Positions 38,280-48,950 of a stretch of DNA of 64,000 nt are shown here, in pieces. Source of the DNA: Symbiodinium natans (taxonomy: Eukaryota; Sar; Dinophyceae; Suessiales; Symbiodiniaceae); assembly GCA_905221605.1 (NCBI GenBank), contig CAJNDS010002578.1:248001-312000 (forward strand), written 5' to 3'. Each line of letters opens with the position of its first letter. The first letter of the stretch is position 1. Below the pieces are notes generated by a model that was not told the origin of the DNA, did not search any database, and was given only the letters and a program-made list of their open reading frames with translations. The position numbers and the translations under genes were made by a program.

Positions 38280-39010
38280 TGCGTCTGTGAGACACTGAGA
38301 CATCTGAGACATTGAGACGGCGGCGCCTGGGAGAGGGAGAGGGGGGGGTAAAGCCATGAGACACTGAGACATTTGAGACATTGAGACGGCGGCGCCTGGG
38401 AGAGGGAGAGGAGGGGATAAAGCCATGAGACACTGAGACATTTGAGACATTGAGACGTCTGAGACATTGAGACGGAGGAGGGGCCCTGAGACACTGAGAC
38501 ATCTGAGACATTGAGACGGCGTACCTGTGAGAGGGGGGAGGAGGGGGCCCTGAGACACTGAGACATCTGAGACATTGAGACGGCGTACCTGTGAGAGGGG
38601 GGAGGAGGGGGCCCTGAGACACTGAGACATCTGAGACATTGAGACGGCGTACCTGTGAGAGGGGGGAGGAGGGGGCCCTGAGACACTGAGACATCTGAGA
38701 CATTGAGACGGCGTACCTGTGAGAGGGGGGAGGAGGCCCTGAGACACTGAGACATCTGAGACATTGAGACGGCGTACCTGTGAGAGGGGGGAGGAGGCCC
38801 TGAGACACTGAGACATCTGAGACATTGAGACGGCATACCGTGGAGCGTCTCAATGTCTCAGATGTCTCGGTTGTCTCGGGGGGGGTCTGCCTGGGTCAGT
38901 GCGGAGCATCTCAATGTCTCAGATGTCTCGGCTGTCTCAGGGGGGGGGGTCTGCCTCGGCCAACACGGAACGACTCAATGTCTCAGATGTCTCGGTTGTC
39001 TCGCCAGGGG
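38280..39010. repeat. Bidirectional GAGACA/TGTCTC array inside the viral element
   Basis: Minus-polarity units run from 38287 to 38832. Most are about 63 bp with GAGACATCTGAGACATTGAG, CGGCGTACCTGTGAGAGG and a GGAGGAGGGGGCCCT spacer, about six copies. Polarity flips at GGCATACCGTGGAGCG (38831-38847). Plus units of about 65 bp follow (CAATGTCTCAGATGTCTC, GGTCTGCCT) to 39002. The array fills the gap between the two rightward viral genes almost exactly. Confidence 0.9.
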
Positions 39011-39066
39011 TTCCTCTGAACACAGGCGGTCAGAGGCCGAACATTTTTTTGGGGTCTTTCGAAATC

Positions 39067-42000
39067 ATGTCGTGGATGCAACAACGCGAAGCGATACGAC
39101 GTGCAGCCGACGCAGGGACCAGACCACGGATCTCGGCGCAAGGCTCGCAGCTTCTGCCCCTACGGGACCATCGCCTGCGCTCCGTGCTCTTGACGCGCCC
39201 CAATGGCCAGCTCACCCGCGCCGGCCAGTTCTTCTTCGGCCTCACTGGCCAGCGCCCACCGAACCGCCAGTTCGACGAGGCCCAGCCGCTCATCCGAGAC
39301 GGGGCGTCCGACTACATCCTCATGAGAGGGGGGACGCGAAAACTCGTCAGGACCCTGCAGCCCAACGGGCAATACCACGTGACCAAGTTGGGAAAGGCAT
39401 TCTTCAAAGACAAACATACGGAATGGCTCGCTCACGTGCCCGTGATCATTCGGGGCACGCGACGGAGAGGGCGCAATGCGGGCAACGCCTACGAACGTCA
39501 TGACTACCTCCCCGTGACTGCTCTGGAGCTGGGCCTGTCCCGCCAAAACGACGCCTGGAGCGACGCGCAGATCGCCCGCAACGTGAAGGAGTCCGTGCTC
39601 CGCCAGCTGGGGCAGCCTGGGGAGGGCGACCCCATATACATGATTTCAAGGAGAGACTTATTTCTTGCACCCCACCAACGAGTGGGCCTAGAGCTCCTCT
39701 TCCATGCAGGTGATCGACAATCGGGTGAACACGGAGATCCGCTTGCGCCAGCCTCTGGGCGCCCTCCGCGATGTCTCTTACCAGCTTTTCGCCGGGGACC
39801 AGATCCTCCCCAGCGCCTTCGAGGAGCGTCAGGACATGCTCTGCGTGCCCCGCCAGATTGCGGAGCTACTGAAGCTCTCGCTGGAGGACGTCCTCCAAGA
39901 CTTCGACGCCATATGCTCGGCGGGCTGGCGGGAACGGGGCGTCTCACCGGCAGAGATACGAACCTTCTGTGATTGGAGCAACGCCCCCATGTTCTATGTA
40001 GATTGCAAGGGCAGGCTGCTGGACTGCTTCCAATCTGCTTCCAACCTGTAGAGAAGGAGGAAAGGGCTTTGGCCTTTACGTCCTGGAACGGCCACGCCTT
40101 CTTCTATAAGTCCGCCCGAGCGGTGGCGAGTTGCGACGACACAGAGCGACCCCGTTACCGCCGCGCGCGACAGGAGAACAACACTCCTGAATTCGGAGAG
40201 TGGCAGCCCTGGGCGGGGAAAATCGCTTCGGGGCACTTCTGGAGTGAGGACCTTCGCGGTGTGCGCGCGCAGCTGCTTGCGGCAGGGCACCAGCCCAAGG
40301 TCTCCATGAGGGGGCTGTGTGAGTGGTCCGCGCTGCGACTGCGGGTGCCAGGCGGGGCGGACTGCGTGATTCGCGAGCTCTGCGAAGATGCGGAGGTGCT
40401 GCAGGAGTGGACGCGGCGCCCTACCGCGGGCAACGCCTGGCGGGTGCGAGTCTCGAGGTCTTCCTGCACCTGCTGCAGGGGAGGCGTGATGACACAAGGA
40501 GTCGCAGGGAGCAGCTGCTAGCAGAGCAAGGGGGAATGTGCAAGCTCTGTGGAGCCCCGATCACCTTGGCTGCCTGCGAGGTCGATCACGTCATCCCCGT
40601 CGCCCAGTCTTTCTCTGGGCAGCGTCAGGAGCTGCAGGCCCTCTGTATCGAATGTCATAGGACCAAGACCAGTCTGGAGGGCAACCGCAGCACCACTCTG
40701 GAGAGCCGTTTTTGTCGTTATGTCTACCGCACCTACACCGCCAGCCCGCGCCTGCCACCCCTCGTGTGCCAGCTGCAGAAGTGGGACGCAGAGCGCCCCT
40801 GTCAGGGAATCGATGTCTGCCGGTGCCGGAAGAATGGCCTGGCCAATGCGCGTTTTCCCATTCCCGTCTTCTGTCCACTGGATTCGATTGTGCCCGCCCG
40901 AGAGGGGCAGCTGGCTGACCTGACCTACGTTGATCTGCCCTGCGACCAGCGCAAGGGGCTGTTGGATCGCTTGCCCTATGTCGGGAGGGGCTGGTACTCC
41001 AAGCCTGCCTGTGCCTTCATGCTCGATTCGGGGTTGGTGCAGTGGCGCCACTTTCGCTGGAGCCTAGACGCAACGGCGCATGTGGACCAGCGCTGGCTGG
41101 AGCAGGCCCTCGAGACTATGGAGTCTGCCTGGCCAGAAGGGGAAACTGTCCATCAACGCCTTGGTGGGGCTCTTCGGCCGGAACCTGGACCTCGTCTATT
41201 CCATGAGGACCTCCAATCACCAGATGGATGGCGAAGGGTGCAGCTGGCGCCAAACCTTCACCGACGCCGCGGGCCGAATGCACTGGGACCACGTCTTCGT
41301 CACAGAACTGCTGTCTAACAGCAGCTACCGTCCCGTGCACGATTACATCATGGGAGCCGAGTACGTGGCGGTGGCCCGGATTCGCAAGGCTCTGGCCGAG
41401 GTGCCGCGGCGTTATCTGAAGTGCTTGAAGACGGACTGCCTGGTCATGCAGGACGTGCCCAAAAAACATCGGCCCGCCATCGAGCGACTTCTGCAGATGT
41501 CGCATCGGGACGGCACGCCCATGTACCGTTGCGAGGGGGTGACGGGCCTCCAAGGCTGCTACCGGGAGCCCAGCATGGAGGCGGAGCTAATTCGGGAGAA
41601 AGTGCCGTGGCGCCACGTGGAGGACCCTGTCAGCCACTGCCTCGACGGCGAAAGCCTGCTGCTGACGGGCTTCCCAGGTTGCGGCAAGACTCATCTGGCC
41701 AAAAAAATTGTTGAAGCTCTCAGGGAGCACGGGGACTCGATGCACATCATCACCAAAACGCATGCCGCTGTGCAAAACGTAGGCCTCGGAGCTCAGACGG
41801 CAGACCACTGGGTGCGCCGGAACGTGCGCAGCGGGCATTGCAGCGCCACCTGGCTCGTCATAGAAGAGCTGACGCAATTGGACACGCCTCTCTGGGCCGA
41901 CATCGCGTGCCTGAGCATGAACACCTCCATGCGTTTCCTGCTCCTAGGCGACTTCCGACAGCTCCCCGCCGTACTCGATTCCTTTGCCGGAGCGGAGGTC

Positions 42001-42630
42001 TGTCGAGAGCTGAAGCACAGTCAGCTGCTGCACGACTTGGCGGGCGGCTGGTGTCATCAGCTGTCGGAGCGGTGGCGCTTCGACGAGGGCATCTTCTCCT
42101 TCTTGACCTGGCTCCGAGTAGATGAAGCGGAGGAGGTGCCCCTACAGGAGGCGCTGCGGACGGATCGAGAACGCTTCCCCCGTCAGGGTGCACCGGAAGT
42201 GTGTTTGGTCATCTCCCATGCCAAGCGGCTGCAGATTAACGAGCGCGAGAATCGCCGGAGGGCTCCTGACGATGCGCTGCTGGTGGAGTACGCCGGATCC
42301 CGGGCAATCGGAACCAACGCGCCCCAAACCATGCGAGTTTGGCCGGGGCTGCGACTCGTCGGTGCCGGCGGCAAGGTGCGGAAGGGCGTCTTTGTGACCG
42401 TCAGCGAGGTGGGGGAACGCGTGTCTCTGGAGAGCGGGCAAAGCTTCGAGCACCAGGAGCTGCTGAAGCACACCCGACTCTGCAGCGCCATCACCTACGC
42501 CTCCGTGCAGGGCCTGACCCTGCAGGGCCGAGTCTGGCTCTGCGACTCGGACTCGCCCCACTTCACCTTGAAACATCTGTACATGGGCTGCTCTCGGGCC
42601 ACGAGCTCCGAGCTCCTCAGCGTCCTGTGA
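39067..42630 (+). pseudogene. Viral replication protein: polymerase-like region, HNH nuclease and SF1 helicase (decayed)
   Basis: One long protein (about 1190 residues) is spread over three frames. It starts MSWMQQREAIRRAADAGTRP and has ASDYILMRGGTRKLVRTLQP. After a break near 39,650 and an in-frame TAG at 39689-39691 it continues ALRDVSYQLFAGDQILPSAF and APMFYVDCKGRLLDCF. Breaks near 40,045 and 40,440 lead to an HNH motif: MCKLCG, EVDHVIP, CIECHRTK (40536-40664). After a break near 41,140 KLSINALVGLFGRN and YLKCLKTDCLVMQ resemble motifs B (K...N...G) and C (DTDS) of family B DNA polymerases, weakly. The C-terminus is a clear Pif1/RecD-like helicase: Walker A GFPGCGKTH, VIEELTQLD, LLLGDFRQLPAVLD, SVQGLTLQG and GCSRATSSE. 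It would replicate and unwind the viral genome. The mix of frameshifts and a nonsense codon marks it as decayed. Confidence 0.6.
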
Positions 42631-42639
42631 GGGAGCTGC

Positions 42640-42960
42640 AGAAAAACGGGCAGCATTTCCTTCCCCGCAGCCCTTCCTGGGGTAGTGGGTAGTGAGGTTT
42701 CGGAGCCGCCCCATTTCCTGGACGGCTCCCAGGGCCTCGCCCTGCGCGAAGCGTCATCAGGGGGCCGGGCGAAACTGGCTGACCGCCCGTGGTAGCCCTA
42801 ACAGTCGGGCACCCCCCTCGACTTCGCTGGGCCACCCGCCGCAGCCCTGGGAGCCTGCCGCCGGATAACCGGTCGGTCACGGGCCCCAGAGCCGCAGCAG
42901 GCGTGCCCGGTCTGATTCCGAGTGCTGCCCAGTTTGATTCCGAGTGCTGCCCGGTTTGGT
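42640..42960. other. Non-coding right flank of the viral element with a short tandem repeat
   Basis: No gene was found. Bases 42905-42965 hold three copies of a 24-25 bp unit, GTTTGATTCCGAGTGCTGCC, the last diverged. The right end of the viral element probably lies here, but no terminal inverted repeat with the 27.37 kb end was recognised. Confidence 0.4.
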
Positions 42961-42964
42961 CCCG

Positions 42965-43285
42965 ATAAGACGTTGAGACGTGGTCGCGGTGAGCAGGACC
43001 ACCACCCCCCTCCCCGCGAGACACCTGAGACATTGAGACGTTGAGACGTGGTCGCGGTGTGCAGGACCACCACCCCCCTCCCCGCGAGACACCTGAGACA
43101 TTGAGACGTTGAGACGTGGTCGCGGTGTGCAGGACCACCACCCCCCTCCCCGCGAGACACCTGAGACATTGAGACGTTGAGACGTTGAGACGTTGACACG
43201 CTCTAGGACACAATGATGTCTCAAATGTCTCAGTGTCTCAGTGTCTCAGTGTCTCAGTGTCTCAGTGTCTCAGTGGTCATTAGTC
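42965..43285. repeat. Bidirectional GAGACA/TGTCTC array at the right flank of the viral element
   Basis: Three 62-bp minus units contain ACGTGGTCGCGGTGTGCAGG, ACCACCACCCCCCTCCCC and GAGACACCTGAGACATTGAG. After the flip at about 43196-43213 come six plus-polarity TCTCAGTG units. The array stops about a dozen bases before the terminal inverted repeat of the MITE-like element. Confidence 0.9.
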
Positions 43286-43286
43286 G

Positions 43287-43944
43287 CTCTCTCTAGGGAG
43301 GGTGTTCCAATCCCTCCCCACAGCGCACTTGCAGGGGCTATTCGGAGGCTCGCAGCAGAATTATGCATTTGCATGGCCTGTCAATTGCGAGTCCTGGGGG
43401 CCACTGGCAGCAGAATTGCGGGGGCTCCGAGAAGCTTGCAATTCACTCGTAGGTCGTCAATTGGCATGCCATTCGCGCGCGCGGCTTGCAGGCGTCTGCA
43501 GTGGCTCCTAGTACCTGTCAGTTCGCGGCTTGCAGGCGTCTGCAGTGGCTCCTGGCACCTGTCTGTTCGCGGCCAGCAGCAGGCTACTTGCAGGAGCTTG
43601 CAGTATGCCAGTAACTTGCAGGAGCTCACAGCAGCAGGCCAGTAACTTGCAGAAGCTTACAGCAGTATGCCAGTAACTTGCAGAAGCTTACAGCAGTATG
43701 CCAGTAACTTGCAGAAGCTCACAGCAGCAGGCATGCAATTGACTCTCACTCACAGTAGCTCGCAAGCAGCAGTGCAGCGACTCACCGAATTGCAAGCTTT
43801 CTGGAGCCCCCACAATTCTGCTGGCAGCAGCCCCGAGGACCCGCAATTGATGAGCCACGAATATGCATGTTTCGGAGGCGACAGGCCAAACAGGCCATGT
43901 AGGAGCTCTGTGGGGGGGGATTGGAACACCCTCCCTAGAGAGAG
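43287..43944. mobile_element. MITE-like element with 37-bp terminal inverted repeats
   Basis: Bases 43287-43323 (CTCTCTCTAGGGAGGGTG, then TTCCAATCCCTCCCCACAG) are repeated in inverted orientation at 43908-43944 with one mismatch. The 658-bp interior has no gene but holds internal repeats of CCAGTAACTTGCAGAAGC and GGCTTGCAGGCGTCTGCAG. A truncated copy lies at 18,141-18,632. No clear target-site duplication flanks it. It looks like a non-autonomous DNA transposon. Confidence 0.75.
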
Positions 43945-43949
43945 TTTGG

Positions 43950-44600
43950 GGACATTGCATAATGTCATTGGGCGAACAGCTCTTATGGACAACAGTGCCG
44001 CTTCCAAGGAAAACCATTTTCAAGCCAGCTTACAGTGCTGGTCTGCAAGTGTTGCGGCATCTTTGCTCAAGCCGGCTTTACTTCATTGCAAAGGCAACCA
44101 CAAGAGGTCAATGGAAGTGTATGTAAATATGGAGCTGTTGCGTGGCGGCTGCTGACGCACCAATGCACTGACCACCGGAGGTCCCACTTTGAAACATGCT
44201 TCGGCTTCTCTTGAACTCTCTCTAAGACAGATGTGCGCACACCGCGCTGCGGCACAGCTAAAAGGATTAAGAACTAAGTTTGAGAAGTGTTATTCAGGCC
44301 TTAGTTTTTTCTAAACTGCATTAGAGTGCAGTTTCAGGTCTTACAGAAGCATCGCTGTGGCCAATTTTTAAGGTTAGAAAATTTGCTTTTATTTGCATGC
44401 CGCAAAACGCATCATGCACGCCACGAAACGCGTTCACTTTTGCATGCCATGAAACGCGTTTACTTGCGTTCATTTTTTTATGTTGCAAAAATGCATTTTC
44501 AATGCAAAAGTGATCCAAGTCTTTCTAATTTTTTCTCTGTTCCCAGGTGGGACATTTGCGGGGTGTTTACCCTAGAAGACTGCAGTCTGTAGCGCGGCGG
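43950..44600. other. Non-coding stretch
   Basis: No gene was recognised. Bases 44390-44510 contain three diverged repeats of GCATGCCGCAAAACGC or GCATGCCATGAAACGCG. Other frames are short. Confidence 0.4.
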
Positions 44601-44639
44601 CGGTGGACGCAATGTTAACAAGAAAGTCGTTCAGGTGTG

Positions 44640-45160
44640 TTCGATGGAGGGGAGATGGAGCTTTTGCCGAGAGCGGCGGCGGTGCGGCAGCGCGGTGCGG
44701 CTGCGCGGCAATGCGGGGGAGATGGGAAGCTCTGGCCAAGAGCGGTGCGGTGGCGGTGCGGCGGTGGTGCGGTGCGGCATGCATGCGGAAGATGGTGGGG
44801 AACAATGGTGCATGCGGGGATGGGGAACTTAAGCCAAGAACGGTGGCGGCGGTGCGGTGGCGCGGTGCAGTGGCGCGGTGGTGCATGCGGGGAGATGGGC
44901 CGAGAGCGGCGGCAGTGCGGTGGCGCGGTGCGGTTCGAAGGCGGCATGCGGGGGAGATGGAAAGCTCTGGCCGAGAGCGGCACGGTGTGGTGCGGCGGTG
45001 CGGTGGCGCGGTGCGGTGGCGGTGGCGGCGGTGCGCGCATGCGGGGGAGATGGGGAGCCGGCGGTGCGGCGGCGGCGGTGCGGCGGCGGCGGTGCGGTGC
45101 GGCGGTGCGGCGGTGCGGTTGCGGGGCCGTGGCGCTGCGCGAAGAAAACGAAAACTGAAA
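44640..45160. repeat. GC-rich GCGGTGCGG simple-sequence tract
   Basis: Units of GCGGTGCGGTGGCG alternate with GCATGCGGGGGAGATGGG-like units of about 90 bp (near 44708, 44812, 44889, 44947, 45041). The tract is open in several frames on both strands, giving Arg/His/Pro-rich or Gly/Ala-rich frames that are not supported as genes. Confidence 0.8.
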
Positions 45161-45404
45161 ACTTGAAACTGATGATCAAAAACCACTGACTTTTGCCGTG
45201 TAACCGATTTTTCTAGAGTGCCCTGCATCCTTAACCCATTGCGACCGTAGGAGTGCCAACCAAGTGCCCTGCATAAGCCCCTTAAGCCCGATCCCCCCTC
45301 CGAGAAGGCACTACAGTGAACCCTTAAGCATGTTTCTCCGCGCCGCTCCATGGTTCAAGAGGGTTGACAGCAGTGAGTCTGGGGACACAGCATGCACAGC
45401 AACA

Positions 45405-45485
45405 GCACCGCACTACAGCACCGCACTACAGCACCGCACTACAGCACCGCACTACAGCACCGCAGCAGCACCGCAACAGCACCAC
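45405..45485. repeat. Short tandem repeat of ACTACAGCACCGC
   Basis: Four to five copies of the 13-bp unit are followed by degenerate AGCACCGCAACAGC units. A similar CACAGCACAGCA tract lies at 46935-47010. Confidence 0.85.
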
Positions 45486-45656
45486 CATGGGGCAGCAGCG
45501 CACTAGCTGGCACTAGGGCACAGAGGGGACACACCAGTCTTCGTAACCCCGTCCCAGCCACGGAAACTCCGCGTGGAGCAGCAGCTGTGGCGATCTTCGC
45601 CCTCTGCGTGCTCCAAGTGGCAGAAGTTGCCATAGGGGGGGGCGCGGGAGTGCGCG

Positions 45657-46466
45657 GTGCCGGCCGTGCCGGCGGTGGACCGTGAGGCGGCGGAGGAGGT
45701 GCCGGCGGTGGACAGGCCAAAGAAGGTGGCAGAGGTGGCGGTGGTGGCGGCCGCCCCCACGGCGGAGGAGGTAACGGAGGTAACGGAGGAGGGGGCCCCG
45801 TGGAGGTTACGTGGTGGATGGGGCCTCGGGGGGGCACTTGTGCCCCCCCAAGCCGCGCGGGCGTGGGAGGAGGCAGGGGAGCTGGACGAGGAGGAGGAGG
45901 ATGAGAGGGCGGAGCCCAGCTCCAGCTCCACCACAGCCGTGGTGGGCGCCGTGACGCACGCTGCGAGTGGAGCTCCCAGGCGTGGAGCGCCTCATCAACC
46001 TGCTGCAGCAGCAGCAGCAGCAGGTTGCCGCCCCCCGGCGCGGTGCGGATGCAAAATTTGTCCCACCGGAGGGAGGCGAGGAGCCGTCACCCCGAGCGGC
46101 TCAGCGGCCAGAAGGCAGCGCTGCGGCTGCTGCAGCCAGTGCAAGGAGCTGCTGCCGGCAAGGGCCACGAGGGGCCCTTGCGAGTCGTGGAGCTGCGACG
46201 CAGCCCAGGCTGCCCGGGCGGCCGCGGCCGCGAAGGCCGAGAAGGAGGCCGCAAGGGCCGAGAAGGAGGCCGCGAAGGCCGAGAGGGCCAAAAAGGCCCA
46301 GGAGGCCAAGGCGGCCAAGGAGGCCGCGGCACAGGCCAAAGCCGCAGCGAAGGCCAAGAAGGGTCAGGAGAAGGAAGCCCGGGAGGCGGCGAGGAGGGAG
46401 GAGGAGGCCAAGCGGGCCAAGGAGGAGGATGAGAGCCAGAGCAGCTGCTCGGGGCTCAGCGGTTGA
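45657..46466 (+). CDS. Ala/Lys/Glu-rich ORF, unrecognised
   Basis: The frame is open for 269 residues and ends in a helical segment of AEKEAARAEKEAAKAERAKK type with high Ala/Lys/Glu content (46230-46440). Part of the middle reads more plausibly one frame over (GVERLINLLQQQQQQVAAPR near 45970), which suggests a frame break. All frames in this GC-rich region are open, so support is weak. Bases 46470-46915 that follow are mostly GGCGGTGGAG-type repeats. Confidence 0.25.
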   Translation: MPAVPAVDREAAEEVPAVDRPKKVAEVAVVAAAPTAEEVTEVTEEGAPWRLRGGWGLGGALVPPQAARAWEEAGELDEEEEDERAEPSSSSTTAVVGAVTHAASGAPRRGAPHQPAAAAAAAGCRPPARCGCKICPTGGRRGAVTPSGSAARRQRCGCCSQCKELLPARATRGPCESWSCDAAQAARAAAAAKAEKEAARAEKEAAKAERAKKAQEAKAAKEAAAQAKAAAKAKKGQEKEAREAARREEEAKRAKEEDESQSSCSGLSG

Positions 46467-47811
46467 TCGGTGGAGGAAGGCGGTGGAACGGGCCGCTGTG
46501 GAGAGGTGGCGGCGGTGGTATCGGCGGTGGAGAGGTGGCCGCGGTGGGGGGAGGCAATGGTGGTGGAGGTGGGGTGGTGGGTGGTATCGGCGGTGGAGAG
46601 GTGGAAGCGGCGGAGGGAGGCAGTGGCGGTGGACTGGGCGGCGGTGTGGAGGAGACCGGCGGTACGGAGGAGCCTCTTGAGGTTGGCGGAGGAGGCCGCG
46701 GAAAGCTTCCGGCAGGTCCTGGAGGAGGAGGCGGAGGAGCCGGAGGAGCCGGAGGGGAGGAGGAAGGGCAAAAAGCGGCGGCGCCGGAGTCGCAGCCGCA
46801 AACGCGACCGGCGCGACCGGCGCGAAGGCGGCGGCGGCGGTGGCGCCGGCAGCAGCGGCCGGCGTGACGGTGGCAGCAGCGGCGGCCGGCGCAGCATGGC
46901 CAGAACGGCCGGCTGAGTGGGCATGACATGGACAGAGCACACAGCACAGCACAACAGGACAACACAGCACAGCACGAGAACACAGCACAGCAAGACAACA
47001 CAGCACAGCCTAGGCCTAGGACAGCAACAGCAACAACAGCAGCACCATGGGCTCTAGCAGACATTTTTGTAGCACCACGTGTGTCCCGAAGCTCCCTCCC
47101 ATTAGTTCAAATAGTAAACCTTAAAATCCTAGGCGTAGGCCGGGTGAGGAGGGGGAGCTCCAGGACACACGGGGCCGACGAGGTACCCATGCGGGGCCTT
47201 GCGCCTGAGGGGTGGCTTTCCGAGCGCCATAAAAGGTGGGGCGCACCTTGGTTCCCCAACCCCTTCGGTTGCCCCACCCCTAGGCCCTTAGGTGCCCGAA
47301 CCCCTCCCTGAAGTGCCCGTGCCCTCCCCCCGGAACCTTCCCCGCGGCCCCTGCGTCCCTAAGCCCCCCGTAAGCCCCTGAGCCGGAGCCCACGCCCACG
47401 GAGTCCGCGGCGCCCGGCTCCACCGCGGCCTCGACGGCGGCGGAGGACGAGGAGGGCGAGGTAGAGACCTTGCTGGGCCTGCAAATGCGCCGCGTGACGC
47501 ACAAGAACGTGGAGTGGCTGGAGCTGGCGGCCAGGACGCTCGAGCAGTCCAGGGCGGACCTGGGCCAGGATCGAGGACGGGACCGTGGAGGGCTGCCGGC
47601 TGCGCTGGGGCGCGAACAGGTGGGCGAACGAGCGACACCGGCAAGCTCGTGGCGCCCAAATCCAAGAAATCCGTCCAGGCGGACGAGGCCAGGGTGCAGT
47701 TCCGCCTCGAGTGACCGGGGCAGGACAGCATCGCCCCGAAAAAAAGGTCCACGGGGGACATGAACGCAGCCTCTGCGCAGCCATTCAAGCAAGCAACGCC
47801 CTAGGGGTACC

Positions 47812-48950
47812 ATGGACAGCTCGGACAGCAGCTGGGAGGAAGAGGTTCGCTTTTCAAATCCGCCGCCACGCGTGGACCTGCTGAAGCAGGACGTGAAGGA
47901 GGCCCGGGCCCTGCGGGCCTGCGGCCTTCCTGGACCCGCACCTGCTGGCCTGGCGGGTGCGGGAGGCCGAGGAGAGGCTGGAGGAGGAGGACCGTGGAAG
48001 CCCTGCGCGCCTACCACGCCCGAGAGTACCGGCGCCTGCGCACCGTGGGCACCGGGCTGCTGGACCCGGAGACGCAGTGGAGTCAGCTCAAGCCCGAGAG
48101 GCTGGCGAGGAGCGTGAGAGAGCTCCAGCTCGCCGCGATTCTGCTGCGCCGGCGCGGGATGCCCAGCCGGGCCCGGCTGCTGCTGTGGCTCTTCCTCAAC
48201 CAGGAGAACCACCGCCTAGTGGGCGCGGCGCTGACGAGAAGCGGCAGGGTAAAAAGGGGAAAGGGATAGAGGCGAGTCTTTGCAGCCACGGGCGCCCAAG
48301 CGCGAGCTCGAATCTTCTTCGCGCCCCGCCGCGCGGCCAAGCGGCCCCGCACCGTGGGCGGCTTCGAGAAGCTGCCCCCCTGCGTGTTGGCCGAGGTCCT
48401 GGGCTGGCTGCTGCCCCGGGACTGGCAGTCGGATCTGGTGCCCCTCTTCTACCAGCTGAGGCACATGGCCGAGCGCATGTGGGTTGGCCTGATGTACAAC
48501 CACGAGGCCATGGTGCGCGGGCGGGACGCGCTCGGCTGGCTGGGCGCCTGCCGGGCCCTCCGCAAGGATCCCCTGCGCACGAAGACGCTGGTCGCCCAGC
48601 GGGAGCTCCGCAACATGTTCCTGACACGACGCGGTGCCCCAATCTGGGAGCTGCGCGCGCTGGCAATCACCGTGAGTAGGATGCCCCCCTGCCAGGGCCG
48701 GCGCCACGCGCTCGAGCAGAGCCTGCTCCGCCCGGCGGCGCGGCGGGGACGGGGGGCGTGCGACCACCACGTGGCGGAGAACGCCGCGCTGCAGGTGGAG
48801 AGCGAGCCCCTGTCGGGGGAGATCGACGAGTTCAAGCTCCGGGTGGATGCAGAAGCGGTCCCCTTCGTAGTGCTGCAGCTTGGCGCGGTGGAAGCCCGAG
48901 GACCCAGGACCTGGGGCGATCTTGGCCAGGAACTTGGCATTCTCTGACCT
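47812..48950 (+). pseudogene. Helical protein with an F-box-like segment (frame-broken)
   Basis: The frame starts MDSSDSSWEEEVRFSNPPPR, then breaks into a segment reading AREYRRLRTVGTGLLDPETQ and ARSVRELQLAAILLRRRG (48,010-48,240). After another break it reads VGGFEKLPPCVLAEVLGWLL and PLFYQLRHMAERMWVGLMY (48,354-48,500). LP..VL.E.L..LL with a downstream helix resembles an F-box, which binds Skp1 in ubiquitin ligases, but the match is short. The three pieces may be one gene. Confidence 0.3.

Noticed and set aside
44572-45351. Pro/His/Ala-rich minus-strand frames at 44.6-45.3 kb
   Set aside because: They are produced by the GCGGTGCGG repeat, which is open in several frames on both strands.
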